From contig SFDE01000012.1 in the NCBI GenBank assembly GCA_004558805.1, positions 1 through 64,000 of the forward strand: a DNA stretch of 64,000 bases, in the 5' to 3' direction. Below the pieces are notes generated by a model that saw only the letters and a program-made list of their open reading frames with translations, did not search any database and was not told the origin of the DNA. How positions within the stretch are numbered: position 1 is the first letter of the stretch; the number at the start of each line of letters is the position of its first letter. Of the stretch, positions 33,788 through 40,837 are shown one piece after another. The translations under genes and the position numbers were made by a program. The stretch comes from Faecalibacterium prausnitzii. Lineage in GTDB: Bacteria; Bacillota; Clostridia; Oscillospirales; Ruminococcaceae.

Positions 33788-33805
33788 AGTTAGTATCTTC
33801 TAACC
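33788..33805. promoter_or_regulatory. Operator-like palindrome, copy 2, at the flavodoxin start point
   Basis: AGTTAG-TATCTT-CTAACC. It begins at the predicted start point of the TTGACA/TATTTT promoter, an ideal place for a repressor. Confidence 0.6.
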
Positions 33806-33811
33806 ACTCAC

Positions 33812-33840
33812 AAAATATCACAGTTCCCTGTGGCTGTCAA
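33812..33840 (-). promoter_or_regulatory. Promoter of flavodoxin
   Basis: TTGACA (33840-33835), a 17-bp spacer and TATTTT (33817-33812) on the minus strand, immediately after the acyltransferase stop. Confidence 0.7.
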
Positions 33841-33850
33841 GGGGTCTCCC

Positions 33851-34612
33851 TTACAAAATGCGGAAAACCAGATACAGCACCCCGTAGATCACCGGCTGAT
33901 GCAGAAGGTAAAGCAGCAAAGAATGCCGCCCCATCCAGCCCAGAGGCGGACAGACCGAGCGGCGCAGGGGTTCCATGCGTTGCTTTCCCATCAGGCGATG
34001 CAGGAAAAAGCCCACCCAGAACAAAAAGATCCAGGGCATCAGCGGGAAATAATCGGTGGAATAGAACCACCAGGGCATAAAGCCAAAAAAGGCGGTAAAA
34101 TAGTTGGCATACAGCCACTGAGGCAGAAATACCAGCCAGCTGCCAAAGCCCACCCAGCCGTACATGATCTGCCGGGTAAAGGCAAAGAGCACCGCCGACA
34201 CCCCTATGCCCACCACCGGCGGGATCCGGTCCAGCACCGGGCGGACCAGCGCCGTCAGCATCATGGCGCTGCCCAGCAGGGTCAGCACCCCAAAGATGAC
34301 CCGGTCTCCGGGCATGAACAGCAAGGTCACGGTGGTGACCAGAGCACCGCCCCCAAACACCACTGCGCCCCGCCGCAGGGTCCGGTGTCCCAGCGGCACG
34401 CAGAAGCCGGACAGCAGGATGAACACCCAGCAGATGGACTGCTGCCACAGCCTGCCCGGGGTGTCGTAGTACCAGTCTGCCCGCATCCCGAACAAAAAGA
34501 TCAGGTCCCAGCAGGCGTGGTACAGCATCATGCTGATAAGATCCAGCCCCCGCAGCTCGTCCAGCAGGGCATACCGCAGCGCCGGGGTCTTGTTTTCCAG
34601 ATGATTTTCCAT
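33851..34612 (-). CDS. DUF1624/HGSNAT-like membrane acyltransferase
   Basis: A 253-residue polytopic membrane protein from ATG 34612 (MENHLENKTPALRYALLDEL), with a GAGAGGAAA site. The first segment RGLDLISMMLYHACWDLIFL carries the conserved R-G-x-D and His of the heparan-alpha-glucosaminide acetyltransferase-like family. About seven membrane helices follow, with LLYLLHQPVIYGVLY at the end. It probably moves an acyl group onto a sugar of an extracellular glycan. Family members are poorly characterised in bacteria. Confidence 0.83.
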   Translation of the reverse strand: MENHLENKTPALRYALLDELRGLDLISMMLYHACWDLIFLFGMRADWYYDTPGRLWQQSICWVFILLSGFCVPLGHRTLRRGAVVFGGGALVTTVTLLFMPGDRVIFGVLTLLGSAMMLTALVRPVLDRIPPVVGIGVSAVLFAFTRQIMYGWVGFGSWLVFLPQWLYANYFTAFFGFMPWWFYSTDYFPLMPWIFLFWVGFFLHRLMGKQRMEPLRRSVCPPLGWMGRHSLLLYLLHQPVIYGVLYLVFRIL

Positions 34613-34678
34613 TGGTTTCCTCTCCCCTCTTTTTCCACAGTATAAGACCCGGGGTAAGGGTCTGTCAAGGGTCCCAAC

Positions 34679-34715
34679 AAAAAGCCCGCTGCAGGGCAAA
34701 GCCACTGCAGCGGGC
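34679..34715 (-). terminator. Terminator of rubrerythrin
   Basis: The stem GCCCGCTGCAG/CTGCAGCGGGC is followed on the minus strand by TTTTT. Confidence 0.87.
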
Positions 34716-34740
34716 AGAATGGATAACCGGGGAACCCTTA

Positions 34741-35292
34741 TCAGACTTCGGTGTTGAAGTAGCGCTTCAGCAGACCCTCAAAGCCGCGGCCGTGACGAGC
34801 CTCGTCCTTAGCCATTTCGTGGACGGTGTCATGGATGGCGTCCAGGTTCAGTGCCTTAGCCTTCTTGGCAAGGTCCATCTTGCCGGCGCAGGCGCCGCAC
34901 TCAGCCTCGGCACGCATCATCAGGTTCTTCTTGGTGCTGTCGGTGACCACCTCACCCAGCAGCTCTGCAAAACGGGAAGCGTGGTCTGCCTCCTCGTAGG
35001 CATAGCGCTTGTAAGCCTCGGCGATCTCGGGATAGCCCTCACGCTCTGCAACCCGTGCCATGGCGAGGTACATGCCCACCTCGCTGCACTCGCCCTCAAA
35101 GTTGGCGCGCAGACCGTCTACGATCTCCTGAGGCACGCCCTCTGCCTTGCCGATGCCCACAACGTGCTCGGTGACATAGGTGTTGCCCTTCTTCTCAACA
35201 AAAGCGGAAGCGGGTGCCTTGCAAACGGGGCACTGTGCCGGGATCTCGCCTTCTGCAATATAACCACAAACGGTGCAAACATATTTCTTCAT
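34741..35292 (-). CDS. Rubrerythrin with N-terminal rubredoxin domain
   Basis: A 183-residue non-heme iron peroxidase in the reversed order. The rubredoxin module is at 1-35, with Cys pairs CTVCGY and CPVCKAP; the ferritin-like di-iron four-helix domain follows, with ligand motifs EGECSEVGMY, EEADHASRF, EAECGA and DEARHGRGF. It reduces hydrogen peroxide with electrons from an NADH-linked rubredoxin route, protecting an anaerobe from oxidative stress. It has a strong promoter with a PerR/Fur-like box and a leader hairpin. Confidence 0.93.
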   Translation of the reverse strand: MKKYVCTVCGYIAEGEIPAQCPVCKAPASAFVEKKGNTYVTEHVVGIGKAEGVPQEIVDGLRANFEGECSEVGMYLAMARVAEREGYPEIAEAYKRYAYEEADHASRFAELLGEVVTDSTKKNLMMRAEAECGACAGKMDLAKKAKALNLDAIHDTVHEMAKDEARHGRGFEGLLKRYFNTEV

Positions 35293-35324
35293 AAGAATGA
35301 ACCTCCATTCATTTTATAGATAAA

Positions 35325-35380
35325 AGAGCCACGAGAAGGGGGCTGCGGTGTTGGTACTCACCGTTCCTTCTCACGGCTCT
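35325..35380 (-). promoter_or_regulatory. Leader hairpin with U-run before rubrerythrin
   Basis: The arms AGAGCCGTGAGAAGG and CCTTCTCGTGGCTCT, with an inner CGGTG/CACCG stem, are followed by TTTTA on the minus strand. It begins at the predicted start point and may act as an attenuator or a 5' stabiliser. Confidence 0.6.
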
Positions 35381-35409
35381 ATTATAGCGAATAGTTCCTA
35401 GTTAGTCAA
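35381..35409 (-). promoter_or_regulatory. Promoter of rubrerythrin
   Basis: TTGACT (35409-35404), a 17-bp spacer and a perfect TATAAT (35386-35381) on the minus strand. Confidence 0.78.
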
Positions 35410-35418
35410 GAGCTAAAT

Positions 35419-35433
35419 TGAGAATTATTCTCA
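35419..35433. promoter_or_regulatory. Fur/PerR-type operator
   Basis: TGAGAAT-T-ATTCTCA, a perfect 7-1-7 inverted repeat, extending to AATTGAG...CTCAATT over 35416-35436. The 7-1-7 form is that of Fur-family regulators. It lies just upstream of the rubrerythrin -35 box. Confidence 0.68.
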
Positions 35434-35506
35434 ATTATTGAAATCTGGCAAGCTGCCCAAAATCTTTCTGCCAAAACTGGGCGCATTGCCTTTGCCGGTA
35501 CCGGGA

Positions 35507-36871
35507 TCAGACCTGCAGGTTGCCGCTGGCAGAAGCCTCGGTGCCGTCGGCAGCGTCAAACTCGTAGTCGTTGCCGGGCAGGATGGCGTTCAGCAGGATG
35601 CCGGCAATGGCAGCAATTGCCAGACCGGACAGGTTGATGGTGACCCCTGCAATGGCAAAGCTGACGCCGCCCACCGAGTTGAAGCCCAAAGCGCACACCA
35701 GAATGACGGCAGCAACGATGAGGTTGCGGCTGTTGGTAAAATCCACCCGGTTCTCCACCACGTTGCGCACACCGATGGCGGAGATCATGCCATAGAGCAC
35801 AAAGCTGATGCCGCCGATGATGCCGGTGGGGATGGTGTTGATGACTGCCTCAAACTTGGGGCTGAAGCTCAGGATGATCGCCAGCGCAGCAGCAATGCGG
35901 ATCACCAGCGGGTCGTAGATCTTGCTCAGGGCAAGAACGCCGGTGTTCTCGCCGTAGGTGGTGTTGGCGGGACCGCCCAGCAGACCTGCCAGACTGGTGG
36001 CAAGACCGTCGCCCAGCAGAGTGCGATTCAGACCGGGGTCGTTGATGTAGTTGTGACCCACGGTGGCGCTGATGGCGGCGATGTCGCCCACGTGCTCCAT
36101 CATGGTAGCAAGGGCGATGGGGATGATAGTGAACAGGGCGCTGATGAACTCGGGGCTGCCGTCAATGGCAAACAGACCCATGGCGCTCTTGTGGAGGGGG
36201 ATGCCGAACCATGCGGCGTCAGCGATCTTCTGGAAGTCCACCGCACCGGTGACCAGTGCCACTGCGTAGGACACCAGCACGCCGATGAGGATGGGCAGGA
36301 TCTTGACCATGCCCTTGCCCCAGATGTTGCAGACGATGACCACACCCAGTGCCACGAACGCCAGCAGCCAGTTTGCCTGACAATTGGTGACGGCGGAGGG
36401 GGCAAGGATCAGACCGATGGAGATGATGATGGGTCCGGTGACCACCGGCGGGAAGAACTTCATGATGCGGCGGATGCCAAAGGTGGAGATCAGCAGACTT
36501 GCCACCAGATAGACAAGACCGGAGAATGCGATCGCTGCGCAGGCATAGGGCAGCATTTTGGTGTTGGGCACCGTCAGGTTGCCGTTGGCATCAGCAAGCA
36601 TGGGTGCCACGATGGAAAAGCCGCCCAGATAGGCAAAGGAGGAGCCCAGGAATGCCGGCACCTTCTTTTTGGTGATAAGATGGAACAGCAGCGTGCCCAG
36701 ACCTGCGCACAGCAGGGTGGTGGAAACGCTGAGTCCGGTCAGCAGCGGCACCAGCACCGTTGCGCCGAACATGGCAAACATATGCTGGACGCCCAGCACC
36801 AGCATTCTGCCGGTACCCAGCCGCCGTGCATCATAGATGCCCTTGGAGTAATCGATTTTTTCGTTGCTCAT
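35507..36871 (-). CDS. uraA: Uracil/xanthine permease (UraA type)
   Basis: A 454-residue NCS2 transporter. The start is ATG 36871 (MSNEKIDYSKGIYDARRLGT) after AGGAGGT; the much longer open frame upstream covers the regulatory leader. About 14 membrane segments; HMFAMFGATVLVPLLTGLS is the first, and MMEHVGDIAAIS and GLLGGPANTTYGENTGVLAL carry the substrate and proton residues of UraA (Glu of MEH, the N-T-x-x-x-E motif). It imports uracil with protons. Transcription is likely attenuated in the leader (see 36906-37016). Confidence 0.93.
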   Translation of the reverse strand: MSNEKIDYSKGIYDARRLGTGRMLVLGVQHMFAMFGATVLVPLLTGLSVSTTLLCAGLGTLLFHLITKKKVPAFLGSSFAYLGGFSIVAPMLADANGNLTVPNTKMLPYACAAIAFSGLVYLVASLLISTFGIRRIMKFFPPVVTGPIIISIGLILAPSAVTNCQANWLLAFVALGVVIVCNIWGKGMVKILPILIGVLVSYAVALVTGAVDFQKIADAAWFGIPLHKSAMGLFAIDGSPEFISALFTIIPIALATMMEHVGDIAAISATVGHNYINDPGLNRTLLGDGLATSLAGLLGGPANTTYGENTGVLALSKIYDPLVIRIAAALAIILSFSPKFEAVINTIPTGIIGGISFVLYGMISAIGVRNVVENRVDFTNSRNLIVAAVILVCALGFNSVGGVSFAIAGVTINLSGLAIAAIAGILLNAILPGNDYEFDAADGTEASASGNLQV

Positions 36872-36905
36872 AGATCTGTATGACCTCCTGCATTTTTCCG
36901 TCCCC

Positions 36906-36943
36906 AAAAAAAGAGGCATTGTCGTCAGAAACGGCAGTGCCTC
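36906..36943 (-). terminator. Attenuator terminator in the uraA leader
   Basis: The arms GAGGCA.TG.CG and CG.CA.TGCCTC are followed by seven T on the minus strand. It lies 35 bp before the uraA start. The first stem bases are the GA of the leader peptide's TGA stop. Confidence 0.8.
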
Positions 36944-37016
36944 AAAAAATGGGAACAATGATCCCGCACAAAAGCGGCAGACAGCTGCTGCGCAGCCGGT
37001 AATGGTGCTTGAACAT
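36942..37016 (-). CDS. uraA leader peptide
   Basis: A 24-codon frame, MFKHHYRLRSSCLPLLCGII plus VPIF, with GGGAGAGG upstream of ATG 37016. It ends with the codons for VPIF on a run of six U, and its TGA lies at the base of the terminator stem. A ribosome reaching the stop would cover the 5' arm of the hairpin. The arrangement is that of the E. coli pyrBI leader, where low UTP slows the polymerase and lets the ribosome prevent termination. Confidence 0.65.
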   Translation of the reverse strand: MFKHHYRLRSSCLPLLCGIIVPIF

Positions 37017-37103
37017 ACTGTCCTCTCCCTTCTCCTGTGCGTTCCAAACTGCCGGAACCGCTCCGGCAGAATCCGCCGGGCAAGCCCGGATAATTCCATG
37101 ATA

Positions 37104-37132
37104 AGTATAACAGACTCCGGCGTCTGCCGCAA
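37104..37132 (-). promoter_or_regulatory. Promoter of the uraA leader
   Basis: TTGCGG (37132-37127), a 17-bp spacer and TATACT (37109-37104) on the minus strand. Two hairpins, CCGGGC/GCCCGG and CTGCCGGA/TTCCGGCAG, lie between the start point and the leader peptide. Confidence 0.68.
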
Positions 37133-37160
37133 GCACTTTGCCGGATTCTCTGTATTTTCC

Positions 37161-37189
37161 TTGCAATCCGTCCCGGGGCGCACTATAAT
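37161..37189 (+). promoter_or_regulatory. Promoter of the cysteine desulfurase gene
   Basis: TTGCAA (37161-37166), a 17-bp spacer and a perfect TATAAT (37184-37189). It diverges from the uraA promoter. Confidence 0.75.
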
Positions 37190-37232
37190 ATAACCCACCA
37201 ATATTATCTGTATATAATCACAAGGAGGTCCC

Positions 37233-38357
37233 ATGATCTATCTGGATTATTCTGCCAACACCCCGGTGGACCCGCAGGTCCTGCAGCGGTTCTGTCAGGT
37301 GGAAAGCAGCTGCCCCGGCAACCCCAATTCCCGGCATCAGGCAGGTGCCGCCGCCCGGGCACTGCTGGAACATGCCACCTGCAGCATTGCCTCCTGTCTC
37401 GGGGCACAGCCGGCGGAGATCATCTACACATCCGGTGCCAGCGAGGCGAACAACTTTGCCCTCAAAAGCCTTGCAAAGCTGGGGCAGAATGCAGGCAGGC
37501 GCATTATCTCCACCCCGCTGGAACACGCCTCGGTAAAGGGCAGTCTTGCCGCCCTGCAGCAGCAGGGATACCAGATCGACCTTGTGGACCTGCGCCCGGA
37601 CGGCACTGTGGATCTGGACCACCTGCGCCGGCTGCTGGGTCCGGACACAGTCCTTGTGGCGGTCACTGCCGTGGACAGTGAGCTGGGCACAGTGCAGCCG
37701 GTGGCGCAGATCGCCGCTCTTTTAAAGGAATACCCCCGCTGCCACCTCCACGTGGACGCCACACAGGCAGTGGGCAAGCTGCCGGTGGGCTTTGAATGGG
37801 CGGATACCATGAGCCTTACCGCCCACAAGTTCTACGGACTCAACGGCATCGGGGTGCTGGTCAAGCGCCGGGGACTGGAGCTGGAACCCCTGATCCACGG
37901 CGGCGGAAGCACTACCATCTACCGCAGCGGCACCCCCACCACGGCACTGGCGTGCTCCCTTGCTCTTGCGCTGGAAAAGGCAGTGGAGCAGCTGCCCCGG
38001 CGCACCGAGCAGGTCCGCACCCTGAACGCCCTGCTCCGTGCCGGGCTTGCCCCCTATCCCAAGGTCCGCATCAACAGCCCGGACACCGCTGTGCCCCACA
38101 TCCTGAACCTCAGCGTAGAGGGGGTCAAGGGCACCCTGTTTCAGCGAGAGCTGGACGCCCGAGGGGTCTGCGTCTCGGTGCGGTCCGCCTGCTCTTCGCA
38201 GGGACTGCCCTCCCCTGCGGTCCTTGCGGTCAGCGGCGACCGCCGCAACGCCCTCTCCTCCTGGCGCATCAGCCTGAGCCACCTGACCACCGAAGCGGAG
38301 ATCACCGGCTTTCTGGACGCCTTTGATCACTGCTACAACGCCCTGACCCGGGACTGA
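37233..38357 (+). CDS. Cysteine desulfurase (NifS/IscS family)
   Basis: A 374-residue PLP enzyme that takes sulfur from cysteine for Fe-S clusters or tRNA thiolation. YLDYSANTPVDP opens the protein; TSGASEANN is the phosphate-binding loop; HVDATQAVGK and the PLP lysine in SLTAHKFYGLNGIG follow; the catalytic Cys is in RSACSSQG (about 320). AAGGAGG precedes the ATG. It stands alone; no iscU or thiI gene is adjacent, so its acceptor is not known. Confidence 0.93.
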   Translation: MIYLDYSANTPVDPQVLQRFCQVESSCPGNPNSRHQAGAAARALLEHATCSIASCLGAQPAEIIYTSGASEANNFALKSLAKLGQNAGRRIISTPLEHASVKGSLAALQQQGYQIDLVDLRPDGTVDLDHLRRLLGPDTVLVAVTAVDSELGTVQPVAQIAALLKEYPRCHLHVDATQAVGKLPVGFEWADTMSLTAHKFYGLNGIGVLVKRRGLELEPLIHGGGSTTIYRSGTPTTALACSLALALEKAVEQLPRRTEQVRTLNALLRAGLAPYPKVRINSPDTAVPHILNLSVEGVKGTLFQRELDARGVCVSVRSACSSQGLPSPAVLAVSGDRRNALSSWRISLSHLTTEAEITGFLDAFDHCYNALTRD

Positions 38358-38493
38358 CCCCGGTGCCTTGGGCATCCTGACCGTCTTTGCCCGGCGACGC
38401 TTGTGCAGTCCGCCAAAGTTCCTGCCATTTCTTGACAGCCTGTTTCCCCTGCGGTAAGGTTAAAACAACCATCATCTGCAGGAGGTATTTCCC

Positions 38494-40653
38494 ATGACAC
38501 AGGCACTTGCCCATATCAGCGAGGACGGCACCCGCACCCAGACCGTCTACGACCATCTTTCCGGCACCGCCGCCCTTGCGGGGGGCTTTGCCCGGTGTTT
38601 CGGCGCCGCCGGGGAGGCACAGTTTGCCGGCTGGCTCCACGACATCGGCAAGTACAGCCAGAAATTCCAGCTGCGGCTGCAGGGCGGTGCCCGGGTGGAC
38701 CACTCCACCGCCGGAGCGCAGGAAGCATTCCGCCGCCGTCACGCTCCGGCAGCGTTCGCCATTGCCGGACACCACAGCGGTCTGCCGGACGGCGGCAGCC
38801 GGGGAGACCCGGGGGATGCCCCCACCCTTCTGGGACGCTGCCAGAAAAAGGATCTGCCGCCCTATGACCGCTGGCAGGAGGAGGTGACTTTGCCAGCCTC
38901 CGCCCCGCCCGACTGGACATCCCGGGACACTTTGACCTCTGCCTTTTTTACCCGGATGCTCTATTCCTGTCTGGTCGATGCAGATTTTATCGACACCGAG
39001 ACCTTTATGAACGGGGGCGAAAAGCCCCGGGGACAGGGGCAGGAGCTGCCTGCCCTCCTTGCAAAGGTCCGTGCCCGGGGCAAAGCCTATCTTGCCAACC
39101 GGGACCCCAGCCCGGTAAGCGTCCAGCGCAACGCCGTGCTCCGTGCCTGCATGGAAAAGGGAAAAAGCTGCCCTCAGGGGCTTTACACCCTTACGGTGCC
39201 CACCGGCGGCGGCAAGACCTTTGCCTCCCTTGCCTTTGCTCTGGAACACGCCGTGGCACAGGGCATGAAACGGGTGATCTATGTGATCCCCTATATGTCC
39301 ATCATCGACCAGACCGCCGCTGTCTTTGGGGAGCTGTTAGGGGAGGAAAATGTTCTGGCAGACTACTCCAGCGCCGAGTATAAGACCACCGAAGAGGACA
39401 GCCTCACCCCAGAGCAATACCGCCAGCTCCTTGCCAGCGAAAACTGGGATGCTCCGGTAGTAGTGACCACAGCGGTGCAGTTTTTTGAATCCCTGTACGC
39501 CAACCGCAGCAGCCGCTGCCGGAAGCTCCACAACATTGCTGACAGCGTCATCGTCTTTGACGAGGCGCAGACCCTGCCTGCGGACTACCTGCGCCCCTGC
39601 GTCAGTGCCATTGCCCAGCTGGTGCAGCACTACCACGCCACCGCTCTGCTGTGCACTGCCACCCAGCCGGTGCTGGAGCCTTTATTTAAGGAATTTGCCC
39701 CGGAATTGCAGCTGCGGGAGGTGGGCACCGACACTGCCCGGCTCTACGCCGTGCTCCGCCGCACCACCCTGCAGGATCTGGGCACCCTGACCATGGAGCA
39801 GCTGTCTGCCCGGCTCTCTGCCCTACCGCAGGTACTGTGTGTGGTCAACCGCCGCAAGACCGCCCAGCAGCTCTATGCCTCCCTGCCTGCCGAAGGCAGT
39901 TTCTGCCTGACCACCCTGCTGTGCCCGGCAGACCGCCGCCGGAAGCTGGCACAGATCCGGCAGCGCCTTGCAGAGGGGCTGCCCTGCCGGGTGGTATCCA
40001 CCTCCCTCATCGAGGCGGGGGTGGACGTGGATTTTCCCGCCGCATTCCGGGAACAGTGCGGGCTTGATTCCCTTTTGCAGACCGCCGGACGCTGCAACCG
40101 GGAGGGAAAGCGCCCGGCGGAGGATAGCCCGGTCTGCCGCTTCAAGCTGGAGGGGTTACCCATTCCGGAAATGCTCCACCAGAGCCGGGACGCACTGGAA
40201 TATACCGCCGACCACAACAAGGACCTGAGCACTCCGGAGTCGATCCGGCGATACTTCGTGGAACTTGCCGCCCTGCGGGGGGAGGCTTCTCTGGACAAAA
40301 AGGGCATTCTGGACGCTCTGAGCCATGGCACCGGCGGCAGCCTGCTGCCCTTTGCAGAGGTGGCAAAGCGGTTCCATCTCATTGAGAATGCCGCCCGCAC
40401 CGTCTACATCCCGCTGGAAGAAGGAAACGCCCTCTGCCAGAAGCTCCGCAGCGGTTTTGTCAGCCGCAGCCTGCTGCGGCAGCTGGGAGTTTACAGCGTC
40501 TCCTGCTACGCCAGCCAGTTCAACGCCCTGCGGGACGCCGGTGCGCTGGAGGAGCTGCCCGGCGGCGGAGCCATCCTCACCGACCTGAACCGGTACAGCC
40601 GGGACACCGGACTTACCATGGATGTGGAGACCGGTGTAGGACTGTTTTTCTAA
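38494..40653 (+). CDS. cas3: CRISPR-associated nuclease/helicase Cas3, solitary
   Basis: A 719-residue protein with the Cas3 HD nuclease and SF2 helicase. HD motifs: DH at 20-21, LHDIGKYS (HD 49-50), VDHST (about 69) and AGHHSG (93-94), then LVDADFIDTE near 160. Helicase motifs: Walker A TVPTGGGKTF (about 234-243), VFDEAQTLP (Walker B, about 355), CTATQP, SLIEAGVDVDFP and QTAGRCNREGK. All key residues look intact. The start YDHLSGTA-type N-terminus is like type I-C Cas3. No cas5, cas7, cas8, cas1, cas2 or repeat array is present in the window. AGGAGG precedes the ATG; TTGACA with TAAGGT 17 bp on may be its promoter (38430-38460 region). Confidence 0.9.
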   Translation: MTQALAHISEDGTRTQTVYDHLSGTAALAGGFARCFGAAGEAQFAGWLHDIGKYSQKFQLRLQGGARVDHSTAGAQEAFRRRHAPAAFAIAGHHSGLPDGGSRGDPGDAPTLLGRCQKKDLPPYDRWQEEVTLPASAPPDWTSRDTLTSAFFTRMLYSCLVDADFIDTETFMNGGEKPRGQGQELPALLAKVRARGKAYLANRDPSPVSVQRNAVLRACMEKGKSCPQGLYTLTVPTGGGKTFASLAFALEHAVAQGMKRVIYVIPYMSIIDQTAAVFGELLGEENVLADYSSAEYKTTEEDSLTPEQYRQLLASENWDAPVVVTTAVQFFESLYANRSSRCRKLHNIADSVIVFDEAQTLPADYLRPCVSAIAQLVQHYHATALLCTATQPVLEPLFKEFAPELQLREVGTDTARLYAVLRRTTLQDLGTLTMEQLSARLSALPQVLCVVNRRKTAQQLYASLPAEGSFCLTTLLCPADRRRKLAQIRQRLAEGLPCRVVSTSLIEAGVDVDFPAAFREQCGLDSLLQTAGRCNREGKRPAEDSPVCRFKLEGLPIPEMLHQSRDALEYTADHNKDLSTPESIRRYFVELAALRGEASLDKKGILDALSHGTGGSLLPFAEVAKRFHLIENAARTVYIPLEEGNALCQKLRSGFVSRSLLRQLGVYSVSCYASQFNALRDAGALEELPGGGAILTDLNRYSRDTGLTMDVETGVGLFF

Positions 40654-40790
40654 AAAAGTCATCCGAGGATCTTACATCCGGTTTATAGTATATTTTCCGT
40701 GGGATCCTTCGTTCTCCTTGCCGCAATGTACGGCATCATGTCCTTTCTCAGCTTTCTTTTTGGCGGCGCATAAGTTCCGCCATAACGCAC

Positions 40791-40837
40791 AGACGCCCTG
40801 CCGCACAGATCCGGCGGCAGGGCGTCTTGTTTATTTT
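40791..40837 (+). terminator. Terminator of cas3
   Basis: The stem ACGCCCTGCCG/CGGCAGGGCGT is followed by a T-rich stretch on the plus strand. It overlaps the stop of the convergent AraC gene. The 140 bp between cas3 and this hairpin hold no further cas gene. Confidence 0.78.

Noticed and set aside
36872..37234. Extended N-terminus of the uracil permease
   Set aside because: The frame is open for 121 more codons but crosses the promoter, leader peptide and terminator; AGGAGGT before ATG 36871 decides the start.
40654..40790. CRISPR repeats or further cas genes after cas3
   Set aside because: No repeated 28-36 bp unit or protein-coding frame of cas type was found in the gap or elsewhere in the window.
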